8,603 nucleotides of DNA from Phycisphaeraceae bacterium (GTDB lineage Bacteria > Planctomycetota > Phycisphaerae > Phycisphaerales > Phycisphaeraceae), in contig PUMS01000473.1 in NCBI GenBank assembly GCA_003551485.1, positions 1 through 8,603 on the forward strand, given 5' to 3'. The notes under the pieces are model-generated. The model saw only the letters and a list, made by a program, of their open reading frames with translations. It ran no database searches and was not told the origin of the DNA. Numbering within the stretch: the stretch's first letter is position 1; each line of letters begins with the position of its first letter. Made by a program: the position numbers and the translations under genes. Below, in pieces: positions 1-6,224 of this stretch.

Positions 1-31
1 CGGCCCCGGATGCGGCTGCATGATGCACTGA

Positions 32-53
32 GGCCCTTCCATCGGGAAGGCCC
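32..53 (-). terminator. Hairpin just downstream of the GT39 gene, possible terminator
   Basis: An inverted repeat pairs bases 32-40 with 45-53 around the 4-base loop ATCG. There are eight base pairs and one C/C mismatch, including a clean CCTTCC/GGAAGG core. It starts about 15 bases after the stop codon of the minus-strand glycosyltransferase gene. No T-tract follows on either strand, so it is not a canonical intrinsic terminator. It could instead stabilise the 3' end of the mRNA. Bases 1-31 hold no feature I can support; a short plus-strand frame ends in TGA at 21-23 and could be the tail of a convergent gene outside the window. Confidence 0.35.
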
Positions 54-68
54 GGGCGCATCCGCCAT

Positions 69-1766
69 TCACCGCGGTCTGGGCCCGCCAAACCGTGGGG
101 CATGGTAGAGCCGGTCGCCCGCGGCGGTGGTCGGGCCCGCCTGCAAGGGGTCGAGGTCGAACGCATCGTGCCAGCGCTGCCGGCTGGAACCGATCAGGAT
201 CACCGGCCGGCCGTGCAGGGCCGGGTCGGTCAGGTCGGTGTCGGCGAAGTAGTCGTAACCGGTCTCACGCGAGCCGAGGTGGGCCTGGGCGCAATACACC
301 ACCGGCTGGTCGGGCAGGTAGAAGGCCATCAGGGCCGTTCGCTGGTAGCGTGCGGCGATGAGCAGGGGGTCGGTGCCGGTTTCTGTCCGGACCTGCTTTC
401 GCAGCTCATGTACCTGCATCGCCGCCTGCTCGAAGCCGCTCACCCGGTGCAGGGGCACCAGCGGGCCGATCAGCGGCAGGTGGGCCACCAGCGGCAGCAC
501 CAGGAACCCCACGCCCGCGATCAACCCATACACCAGCGCCCCGTGCCAGGCGATCTGCACCGGTGTCTCCGGAGCGCGGCGGATCCAACCCCATCTCGGT
601 CGCGGGTGCGGCAGCGCCCGCCACCTGGCCAGCATCGCCCGCCAGCGGGGCAACTCGGCCGCCATCCACTGCGCGGCGGGGATGAGCAGTGTGGCAAAGC
701 CGGCCATCGGCCAGTTCGCCTGCGCCTTGGTGAACACCGACACGCCCAGGTACAGCAGCAGGATCGGCGCTGCGGCCAGCAGCATCAGGCGGGGATCGCT
801 GATCGCCTCGCCCCGGCGATGCCGGCGAAGCGCCCACACCGCGCCGCCGATGCACAGTGCCAGCAGGAACGGGCCCACCAGGCCGATCTGGGCCGCGACG
901 AACTCGATCAGGTGCAGCGGTGTCCATGGAGAAGGCTCGGCCACGGACCGGTCGCCGCCGGGCAGGTGGATGGCGCCCAGCAGATGCCGCACGGTGGGCC
1001 AGTCGTGGCGGTAGTTCCAGATGGCCACGGGACTTGCCACCAGGGCGAACACGGCCGTGCACACGACCGGCCCGACCCAGCCCGCCGCGCGGCGAAGGGC
1101 CCCGCCATAGCGCCACAGCCCGTACGCCGCCAAGCCCGGCGCAAGCAGCAGGCCGGTGTACTTGCACAGAAAGCTCAGCCCCAGCCACAGCCCAAGCGCT
1201 GCCCACAGCCACCACGGCACACCCCGGCCCTCGACAGCGCGGCGGTCCATGCTCACCGCCACCACCGCCGCCAGGACCCAGAAGGTGAGGTAGGGCCCAT
1301 CGATGGTCATGATCAACGCCATCGCCTGGAAGATGGGCACCAGAAGAAATGCCACCGCCGCGTAGAACCCCACATCGCCCCGCCCGCCCGAAGCCAGCAT
1401 CCCCAGCCGCGCCATGCCCAACGCACCGATCGCCCCCATCAGCACCGCCGCAGATCGCACCCCCAACTCCGTGTCACCGAACAGGGCCGTGCCCATCGCG
1501 ATCAGCCATGCCACGCCCGGCCCCTTGCTGTAGTAGGACCAGTCCAGCCGCCGCGACCAGTCCCAGTACTGGGCCTCATCGCCCACCAGGTCGATCGGGC
1601 TCAGCCAACCCACGAAAAGCAGCCGAACCAGCGACACCACCCCCACCAGCAGCAGGATGTGCCGCCAGCCCAGGGCCGATGGCTCGCCGAAGGGGCCCGG
1701 ATCGCTGGTGCCGGGACCCGTTCGCGGCGGGGAGGGCGGGGCCACAGGTTCCGAGGTGGGGGCCAT
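69..1766 (-). CDS. GT-C glycosyltransferase, family 39 (ArnT/PMT-like), integral membrane
   Basis: A 565-residue polytopic membrane protein. Enzymes of this family move a sugar from a lipid-linked (polyprenyl-phosphate) donor to an acceptor on the outer face of the cytoplasmic membrane; the sugar and acceptor cannot be read here. After a Pro-rich N-terminus (1-30) comes a first membrane helix (about 36-55). The GT39 signature loop follows, with the acidic pair D63-E64 in VGDEAQYWDWSRRLDWSYY, then KGPGVAWLI (81-89). A second loop carries TIDGPYLTFW (D156), and KAQANWP lies at 347-353. About a dozen hydrophobic helices run to residue 430. A soluble C-terminal domain (about 440-565) contains RYQRTALMAFYLP, a pattern I recall from ArnT-like relatives. 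The start at 1766 is chosen because the frame further upstream is low-complexity and crosses the promoter. No clear Shine-Dalgarno sequence precedes it, so the exact start is uncertain. It is divergent from the small lipoprotein gene. Confidence 0.88.
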   Translation of the reverse strand: MAPTSEPVAPPSPPRTGPGTSDPGPFGEPSALGWRHILLLVGVVSLVRLLFVGWLSPIDLVGDEAQYWDWSRRLDWSYYSKGPGVAWLIAMGTALFGDTELGVRSAAVLMGAIGALGMARLGMLASGGRGDVGFYAAVAFLLVPIFQAMALIMTIDGPYLTFWVLAAVVAVSMDRRAVEGRGVPWWLWAALGLWLGLSFLCKYTGLLLAPGLAAYGLWRYGGALRRAAGWVGPVVCTAVFALVASPVAIWNYRHDWPTVRHLLGAIHLPGGDRSVAEPSPWTPLHLIEFVAAQIGLVGPFLLALCIGGAVWALRRHRRGEAISDPRLMLLAAAPILLLYLGVSVFTKAQANWPMAGFATLLIPAAQWMAAELPRWRAMLARWRALPHPRPRWGWIRRAPETPVQIAWHGALVYGLIAGVGFLVLPLVAHLPLIGPLVPLHRVSGFEQAAMQVHELRKQVRTETGTDPLLIAARYQRTALMAFYLPDQPVVYCAQAHLGSRETGYDYFADTDLTDPALHGRPVILIGSSRQRWHDAFDLDPLQAGPTTAAGDRLYHAPRFGGPRPR

Positions 1767-1812
1767 GAATGGGGGCTCTGGGGGGGATGGCGGCCATGAT
1801 GAGGGCGGGGCG

Positions 1813-1841
1813 ATCTTATGATGGTTGCGGTGGTGTGTCGA
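1813..1841 (-). promoter_or_regulatory. Predicted sigma70-type promoter for the GT39 gene
   Basis: On the minus strand the -35 box TCGACA (1841-1836, 5/6 match to TTGACA) is separated by exactly 17 bases from the -10 box TAAGAT (1818-1813, 4/6 match to TATAAT). The expected transcription start near 1806 would leave a leader of about 40 bases before the ATG at 1766. The boxes lie in the 169-base divergent spacer (1767-1935). No comparable plus-strand promoter for the lipoprotein gene stands out there. Prediction only. Confidence 0.5.
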
Positions 1842-1935
1842 CGCCGCGGCGGTCGGGCTGCTATGGTGGGCCGGCGGTATCGCCCTCACCGCCACGAGGG
1901 GCGGGGTTGGCAACCCGGCATCACGACCACGGCCC

Positions 1936-2343
1936 ATGAAATGCAAGTTCTCTGGTTCGCTGTTGCTCATGCTGCTCGCCGTCGCCATGGTGGCGTTGAG
2001 CGGTTGCAGCGCGCCGGCCAGCGAGTGGCAGGGCCAGTGGTGGTCGCTCAACGGGACCTCGAGCCAGCCCATCGAGGCCACCGCCCGTGTGCGCCAGGTC
2101 GATGCCGCTCACTGGCTGATGCGCCTGAGCATCCACCACGCGCCGCGAAGCGAGCGCTACTGGCTGCTGCTGGGCCGCCGCCTCGATGAGCAGACGCTGC
2201 TCTTCGAGCAGCCGCGCGGCCGGTCTCCCGAGGCGCCTGGCCCGGTCTACGCCGGCGCCCTGCTCAGTGCCGATCGCATCGACGGCTTCCTGGTCGACGA
2301 TGACCGCCCCGCCTTCTTCCGCCTGCACCGCCGCGGGCGGTGA
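1936..2343 (+). CDS. Small lipoprotein of unknown function
   Basis: A 135-residue predicted lipoprotein. The start at 1936 gives a textbook type II signal peptide: charged n-region MKCKFSGS, hydrophobic stretch LLLMLLAVAMVA, and lipobox LSGC with the lipidated cysteine at residue 24. The frame stays open for 37 codons upstream, but starting there would bury the signal peptide. The mature part of about 110 residues alternates short hydrophobic and polar stretches, as in a small beta-sheet protein. It begins near WQGQWW and includes YWLLLGRRL and VYAGALL. It ends with RIDGFLVDDDRPAFFRLHR, reminiscent of lipocalin-like or beta-barrel edge strands, but I cannot assign a family. It has no obvious Shine-Dalgarno sequence. 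It is divergent from the GT39 gene and convergent with the glycosyltransferase at 2467-3771, so it is probably monocistronic. Confidence 0.75.
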   Translation: MKCKFSGSLLLMLLAVAMVALSGCSAPASEWQGQWWSLNGTSSQPIEATARVRQVDAAHWLMRLSIHHAPRSERYWLLLGRRLDEQTLLFEQPRGRSPEAPGPVYAGALLSADRIDGFLVDDDRPAFFRLHRRGR

Positions 2344-2427
2344 CGGCCTGATGGCACTTTCCGCCGACATGCCTGCCCGGGGCGACGGCGGCTCGGTGCC
2401 GGCGTCATGAAGGCCTGCCCTGAGAAC

Positions 2428-2460
2428 AAAAAAAGGGTCCTGGAAACTTTGTTGGGGCCC
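2428..2460 (-). terminator. Candidate intrinsic terminator of the minus-strand four-gene cluster
   Basis: Read on the minus strand just past the stop codon at 2467-2469, GGGCCC (2460-2455) can pair with GGACCC (2440-2435) with one C/A mismatch. An inner AAC/GTT stem caps it, and an uninterrupted run of seven T follows (2434-2428). A separate perfect 7-bp hairpin (2459-2476, loop GTCA) overlaps the stop codon itself. The T-run is the only long one in the region. Stem quality is moderate. Confidence 0.45.
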
Positions 2461-2466
2461 GGGCGG

Positions 2467-3771
2467 TCACGCCCGGCCGGCGAAGCGCAGGCCGCCGGTG
2501 GCAGGCAAGGGGGGAACGGCGATGGCAGCGCCCGTGAGCAACTGTTCGTAGACGGTGGACAGGCTGTGGCGGTGGTGCTGGCGGCTGAAGAAGCTGTAGG
2601 CCTCGTGCCGGGCGGTGTCGCGCAGTTGCCAGGCGAGTCGGGCATCGCCGCAGAGGCGAAGGAGCTGGCGAACCAGCAGGTCGCGGCGGCCGGGCCGGGC
2701 CAGCAGGGCCGAGTGGCGGTCCTCGATGATCTCGCTGATGGCGTAGGTGGCCTCACCCACGATCGGAACGTTGGCCGCCATCGCCCACAGCAGCGACAGC
2801 CCCCCACCACCCCCGGCCCCCCCGCGCCCCTCAGCGCTTTGGCCACCGGCCGCGCTGGGATCACCTGCGCCGGCAGCCTCGCCCGGCGCCAGGGCCAGGT
2901 CGCAGCCGGGCAGGACCTGCCAGGGGCGCTCGATGCGCGGGTCGACGATGAGCCGATGGCGGGCCCGCAGGGCATGGACCGAGCGCAGCGCCCGGCGGAG
3001 GCCGCGCTGGCGCGGATGCACCAGCAGTCGAAGCCGCAACCCTTCAGCGCCCTGGCTTTCATCGGCCAGGCCCACGGTCAGGATCGCCTCGCGGGCATCG
3101 GCGGCCTCGGGCGGGTTGCTGAGCAGGGCGACGATGCGGTCGTGCTCGCCCGCATCCCACTGGCGGCGAAGCCCCGCCCGCGCATCGTGCTCGACCCGGC
3201 CCAGGTGGATCGACGGCCGAAGCACGTGGACGGTCTGCTCGGGCACGCCGCCGCAGAGCAGGCCGCGCCGGATGGTGGCCGAGCAGGTGAGGATGACGCT
3301 CCGGGCGGCATCCATCCCGCCGGCGCTTTGGCGCCGCCCATCGAGCAGCATCCGCAGCCAGCGCACGGCGCGTGGTGAGGGCGGCCGTGTGAGCGTCAGC
3401 ACGCGGGGCAGGTGCGGCGCTGACAGGGCCGCCAGGGTCAGCGCGGCCGGCGACCAGGTGTGGATCAGGTCGAAGCCGCCGGCCTCGCGAAGGAGCCTTC
3501 GCAGGCCGCCGAAGGCCAGCATCGTCAGCCCCAGGGGCGGGCTGAGGCGGTGGTGGGGCTCGATGCCCAGGTTTCGGGCGCTTCGAGCCGGGCCGCGGCT
3601 GCCCAGCAGCAGCACCTCGGGGGCAAAGTCATGCAGAAGGCCCAGTTCATCGGCCAGCAGGGCCAGCGCGGGCGTGTCGAAGCCGCCGGCCGGCGCATCG
3701 AAGATGTGCAGGATGCGGCGGGGACGCCGGCCTTCAGTAGCGTCCGATCGAGCCGCCTTCATCATCGACAT
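2467..3771 (-). CDS. GT-B-fold glycosyltransferase (GT4-like), possibly with altered active site
   Basis: A 434-residue protein without signal peptide or membrane helices, so probably cytoplasmic. The N-terminal half opens with RRILHIFDAPAGGFDTPALALLADEL (about 18-43), the usual first strand and Gly-containing loop of GT4 enzymes. It also has FDLIHTWSPAA (100-110), typical of the acceptor domain. The C-terminal half has LSLLWAMAANVPIVG (325-339) and AISEIIEDRHSALLARP (344-360), which match the GT4 nucleotide-sugar segment. GT4 proteins usually show EX7E here, ending in LEAMA. In this protein that position is W329 and the upstream acid falls in a Gly/Ala-rich insert (about 297-324), so the donor site may be changed or inactive. 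It is the last gene of the cluster. The start at 3771 overlaps the end of the preceding gene by 38 bases; ATGs at 3765 and 3762 are alternatives. Confidence 0.78.
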   Translation of the reverse strand: MSMMKAARSDATEGRRPRRILHIFDAPAGGFDTPALALLADELGLLHDFAPEVLLLGSRGPARSARNLGIEPHHRLSPPLGLTMLAFGGLRRLLREAGGFDLIHTWSPAALTLAALSAPHLPRVLTLTRPPSPRAVRWLRMLLDGRRQSAGGMDAARSVILTCSATIRRGLLCGGVPEQTVHVLRPSIHLGRVEHDARAGLRRQWDAGEHDRIVALLSNPPEAADAREAILTVGLADESQGAEGLRLRLLVHPRQRGLRRALRSVHALRARHRLIVDPRIERPWQVLPGCDLALAPGEAAGAGDPSAAGGQSAEGRGGAGGGGGLSLLWAMAANVPIVGEATYAISEIIEDRHSALLARPGRRDLLVRQLLRLCGDARLAWQLRDTARHEAYSFFSRQHHRHSLSTVYEQLLTGAAIAVPPLPATGGLRFAGRA

Positions 3772-4588
3772 CCCAATACATGAACACGCGGGCCACATCA
3801 CGCGCCACCACCTCGGCCATGAGCTGGGTCACGCGGTTGTGCCGCTCGGGTGTCAGATCGTCATCGAGCGACCGTGGCAGTTCACTGACAACCTCGTGGC
3901 CCTCGGGCTGGAAGCGCGGGTCGTCGGGCAGGTCGGGATCGACGGGGAAAAGGCGGCGGTAGGGGTCGGTCTGGATGACGCGGACGCGGCTGACCACCTG
4001 CGGCTCGAGCATCCCGGGCTCCTGCCGCAGCCTTGCGGCCTCGACCTGGATGATGATGACCTGCTCGGCCCCGACGTGCCGGCCGATGGCATCGATGGCC
4101 GGCCGCTCCTCATAGAACCGCCGGCCCATCTTCGCGGCCAGGTCGTAGACGCGCGAGTGGTCGATGACCGTGTTCAGCCGCTTGTAATGCACCAGCCGGC
4201 CGCCGGTGCGCGCGGCGATGAGGCGGGGCAGGCGGGGGTCGCCCATGAGGTGCTGGGCCCGCTCGCCGATCTCGACAAACACCAGCGTGGGCCGGTCTTC
4301 GAGCACGTAGACCGGGCTGCGCCGACCCTCCAGCGCCCGGCCGATGTGCGGCAGGATGCAGCCGCCAAGCGGCAGCGCCACCGCCAGCAGGGCCACGATG
4401 GCCGCGAGGCGATGGCTCCCCCTCCGGCTCCCTCTCCCCTTGGGAGAGGGTTGGGGTGAGGGGGGATGCACGGCAGCCTGTCCGAACCGGCCCTCACCCC
4501 CGGCCCCTGTCCCGGGGGGAGAGGGGGGTAAGAGGAGGGGTGAGAAGCGGCCAGGCTGTGCAGCGGCGCGGTCGGGATGGACGCTCAT
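3734..4588 (-). CDS. Predicted lipoprotein B, with a repeat-derived N-terminal insert
   Basis: A 284-residue product of unrecognised family. The hydrophobic stretch LAAIVALLAVALPLGGC (61-77) ends in lipobox LGGC, giving a lipidated Cys77. The mature domain of about 205 residues has strands TLVFVEIGE and QVIIIQVEAARL, a helical RTGGRLVHYKRLNTVID segment, and an acidic tail ending DVDDEGGSIGRY. It shares its order of elements with lipoprotein A just upstream and probably arose by duplication. The ATG at 4588 overlaps the TGA of lipoprotein A as ATGA, the signature of translational coupling, so I keep this start. It leaves an abnormally long 60-residue segment before the hydrophobic core. Residues about 21-54 of that segment (through PSPQPSPKGRGS) are encoded by a pair of dispersed repeats at 4430-4527. 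No ATG lies between the repeat and the hydrophobic core, so initiation at a GTG closer to the core is the main alternative. Confidence 0.72.
   Translation of the reverse strand: MSVHPDRAAAQPGRFSPLLLPPSPPGTGAGGEGRFGQAAVHPPSPQPSPKGRGSRRGSHRLAAIVALLAVALPLGGCILPHIGRALEGRRSPVYVLEDRPTLVFVEIGERAQHLMGDPRLPRLIAARTGGRLVHYKRLNTVIDHSRVYDLAAKMGRRFYEERPAIDAIGRHVGAEQVIIIQVEAARLRQEPGMLEPQVVSRVRVIQTDPYRRLFPVDPDLPDDPRFQPEGHEVVSELPRSLDDDLTPERHNRVTQLMAEVVARDVARVFMYWDVDDEGGSIGRY
4430..4465 (+). repeat. Dispersed palindromic repeat, copy 1
   Basis: A perfect 9-bp hairpin (4430-4438 with 4442-4450, loop CTT) is followed by the tail TTGGGGTGAGGGG. The sequence type, CCCTCTCCC-loop-GGGAGAGGG plus GGGGTGAGG, is one I know as a REP-like element scattered in many bacterial genomes. 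It commonly leaves translated traces such as PSPQPSPKGRGS in database proteins. Here it lies inside the frame of lipoprotein B and produces exactly that peptide. Confidence 0.75.
4491..4527 (-). repeat. Dispersed palindromic repeat, copy 2 (inverted)
   Basis: Read on the minus strand, this has the same order as copy 1: CCCTCTCCC-type arm, GGGACAGGG arm with one mismatch, then a GGGGGTGAGGG tail. The two tails form a perfect 10-base inverted repeat (4453-4462 against 4491-4500) around 28 bases of spacer. The pair resembles a two-unit BIME-like element. A further GGGGTGAG at 4537-4544 may be a remnant. Confidence 0.65.
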
Positions 4589-5271
4589 CGTGGGTTCTCG
4601 ATCGTGTGGTCGTGGAACAGGCGCGCTACGGCCAGCGAGGTGCGCTCCAGCAGGCCGTGCTCGATGTGCCGGGCGGTGGCCTCGGCGACGCCGTAGGGGG
4701 CGCCTTCGGGGAACTTCACCGCCACCTCGCTCTCGAAGGCGAAGTCACGCCCCAGCCGCGAGCCGGCCTCGATCACCCCCACCCGCGCCTCGAGGTGGCC
4801 CAGCCAGCGGTCACGGGCATCGGGCGAACGCAGCCGGTAGCGGTGGATGTCGACCAGCACGACGCGATCGACCTCCAGCCGCTCGGGCAGGTCGCCGTGC
4901 GGCAGCGAGGTCCAGTAGGGATTGGCGCGGGTGAAACCGTCGAGCTGATCGGGGTCGGCCAGCGTGACGCCCGGCACCCGTCCGGCGATGCGCGCCGCGG
5001 CCATCGACCCGAGCTTGCGCATCGCTTCGCGGTGGACGAGGCCGGTGGCATCATCGCTGATGACCATCACCGCGATCCGCTGGTTCTCCAGGTCGGTGTA
5101 CGCGGCTTTGACATCGATCTTGCGGCGCTCGCCCGAGCCACCGATAAAGCCCAGCACGTTGCACCCGGCAACGGATGCGGCCGCCACCGGCAGCAGCAGA
5201 AGCAGCATGGGCAGAACCGGCGGCCACGATGAGCGGCGGCGGGTGGGACGGAGGGAGTCGGGGTCTTTCAT
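4585..5271 (-). CDS. Predicted lipoprotein A, unknown envelope protein
   Basis: A 228-residue predicted lipoprotein. The n-region contains RPTRRR, the hydrophobic core is VLPMLLLLLPVAAAS, and the lipobox VAGC places the lipidated cysteine at residue 37. The mature domain has strand QRIAVMVISDD (64-74), a helix HREAMRKLGSMAAARIAGRV (80-99), strand DRVVLVDIHRYRL (135-147), and strand EARVGVIEAG (161-170). This order recalls the nucleotide-free alpha/beta folds of CsgG/TolB-N-like periplasmic proteins, which is only a structural guess. The start is set by an AGGA five bases before the ATG at 5271 and by the signal peptide. The frame remains open upstream to an ATG at 5424 that overlaps the DUF2752 stop as ATGA, so a form 51 residues longer cannot be excluded. 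Its stop overlaps the start of lipoprotein B. I do not recognise the family. Confidence 0.78.
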   Translation of the reverse strand: MKDPDSLRPTRRRSSWPPVLPMLLLLLPVAAASVAGCNVLGFIGGSGERRKIDVKAAYTDLENQRIAVMVISDDATGLVHREAMRKLGSMAAARIAGRVPGVTLADPDQLDGFTRANPYWTSLPHGDLPERLEVDRVVLVDIHRYRLRSPDARDRWLGHLEARVGVIEAGSRLGRDFAFESEVAVKFPEGAPYGVAEATARHIEHGLLERTSLAVARLFHDHTIENPR

Positions 5272-5276
5272 GGCGA

Positions 5277-5280
5277 TCCT
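5277..5280 (-). promoter_or_regulatory. Ribosome binding site fixing the start of lipoprotein A
   Basis: AGGA on the minus strand, with a 5-base spacer (TCGCC) to the ATG at 5271. It favours this start over the in-frame ATG at 5424. The 149-base gap 5272-5420 otherwise holds only a short CTGCC-GTA-GGCAG hairpin (5394-5406). Confidence 0.55.
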
Positions 5281-5420
5281 GGCGGGGCCGGGCGGGTGGC
5301 GCGGCGGGGCGATCGAGTGGCGGACGGTGGGTTGTTCCATGCCGGCGACGGGGGAAGATCGCGGCGGAGCAGGCAGGCGAGCAAGGCGGTCCACTGCCGT
5401 AGGCAGGGGCGCAACGGGAG

Positions 5421-5903
5421 TCATATCGAGCCGGTAAGAACCGTGGCGATGCGGTACATCCACGCGCCCAGCACCACACCAATGATCACCACCAGCGCCC
5501 CGGGCCGCAACAGCGCCAGCACCAGCGGCGCCAGGTCCACGCCGCGGATCAGCGACCAGCCGGCCACCAGCGTGACCATGGCGGCCAGCACGGCCAGTGC
5601 CGCCGCCGCCGGCTGCGTGGTGAAGGCATCGAGCAGGCGGCCATCGACGGCGTAGGTGACGGAGGTGGTCATGCCGCAGGTGGCGCATGGAATGCCGGTA
5701 TCGCGCAACATGCCGCAGTCGGCCAGGCCCAGTTGTGCCCGGCGGTCGACTGCCTCCCCCCCGGCATCGACCGGCCCCAGCCACGCGCCCATCACCAGCA
5801 GCGGCAACGCCACGACCAGCATGATCGCCGCGGGCATTCGGCGCCGAAGCGGCCCGGCCCGGTCGGCCTCACCGGGGGCGATCGGTTCAACCTGAGCACT
5901 CAT
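5421..5903 (-). CDS. DUF2752 family membrane protein
   Basis: A 160-residue integral membrane protein. A helix at about 25-42 is followed by the DUF2752 signature: C63-GMLRDTG-IP-C73-ATC76-GMT, then VDGRLLDAFTTQP, which matches the family pattern of a Cys, then PCxxCGmT, then a Gly/Ala-Pro turn. Two or three more helices follow (about 98-117 and 124-150). DUF2752 proteins are small and of unknown function; the CxxC pair suggests metal or redox chemistry or a structural role, by inference. The start at 5903 gives MSAQVEP; an ATG at 5912 is the nearest alternative. It is the first gene of the minus-strand cluster. Its stop forms an ATGA with a possible upstream start of lipoprotein A, which supports co-transcription. 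Confidence 0.82.
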   Translation of the reverse strand: MSAQVEPIAPGEADRAGPLRRRMPAAIMLVVALPLLVMGAWLGPVDAGGEAVDRRAQLGLADCGMLRDTGIPCATCGMTTSVTYAVDGRLLDAFTTQPAAAALAVLAAMVTLVAGWSLIRGVDLAPLVLALLRPGALVVIIGVVLGAWMYRIATVLTGSI

Positions 5904-6224
5904 GTCATGCATCCAGCCATAAGCGTATTCGGCGGCGGGGCCCGATGCAATCACCTGGAGCTCGAAGCGGTGGACGGCGGGCTGGAATCCGTCAGGCGGA
6001 ATCCGGTTCCTGGGCTCTTCAACCTTTTATTCGTGCGATGCAACGTCATCACCGGTGCCGGTTCCGGTCAACGTCCACGAACACCCCGATCGGATGCCAC
6101 GTCCTCACCCGTGACCCCCCCTTCACTTCGAGCACGTGCCCCGGCCGGGTTCTGTTGCGGCGTGAGACGGGGCCGCATAGAGTTCAGGGGCGGCGGCTTT
6201 TGCCGCGCCGGCCGGGAGTGGTCG
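5904..6224. other. Divergent intergenic region of about 320 bases
   Basis: It separates the minus-strand envelope cluster from the plus-strand FHA/kinase pair, so promoters for both should lie here. A plausible plus-strand promoter is listed separately. On the minus strand only a weak pair is visible (TTGCAT, 17 bases, TACGCT), too close to the start to trust. The octamer CGATGCAA occurs twice (5943-5950 and 6036-6043) and could be a regulatory half-site or chance. A small ACCGG/CCGGT inverted repeat lies near 6050-6070. I see no RNA gene or further coding sequence. Confidence 0.5.
6155..6183 (+). promoter_or_regulatory. Possible promoter for the FHA/kinase genes
   Basis: TTGCGG (6155-6160, 3/6 match to the -35 consensus) and TAGAGT (6178-6183, 4/6 match to the -10 consensus) are 17 bases apart. 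The implied start near 6190 leaves a leader of about 35 bases containing the Shine-Dalgarno GGGAG at 6214-6218, which lies 6 bases before the ATG at 6225. Box quality is modest. Confidence 0.35.

Noticed and set aside
102..1799. Long plus-strand open frame of 565 codons opposite the GT39 gene
   Set aside because: It is fully antisense to a clear membrane glycosyltransferase. Its product is rich in Arg, His, Gln and Pro with no domain or helix pattern, as expected for shadow frames in GC-rich DNA.
1825..1935. 37-codon upstream extension of the small lipoprotein
   Set aside because: It would place the lipoprotein signal peptide internally. The ATG at 1936 gives a standard signal peptide.
1767..2081. 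105-codon upstream extension of the GT39 protein
   Set aside because: It is His/Pro/Ser-rich, crosses the predicted promoter and runs antisense into the lipoprotein gene.
2747..4459. Plus-strand open frame of 570 codons opposite the glycosyltransferase and lipoprotein B genes
   Set aside because: It spans two well-supported minus-strand genes and their overlap. Its product is low-complexity Arg/Ser/Pro in the first half, with no recognisable fold.
4426..4544. CRISPR-like or tandem repeat array
   Set aside because: There are only two clear copies, in inverted orientation, each with an internal hairpin and no regular spacers. They fit a REP/BIME-type pair.
5907..5955. Minus-strand promoter TTGCAT-17-TACGCT before the DUF2752 gene
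   Set aside because: Only three of six bases match in each box, and the implied transcript would start at or inside the start codon region.
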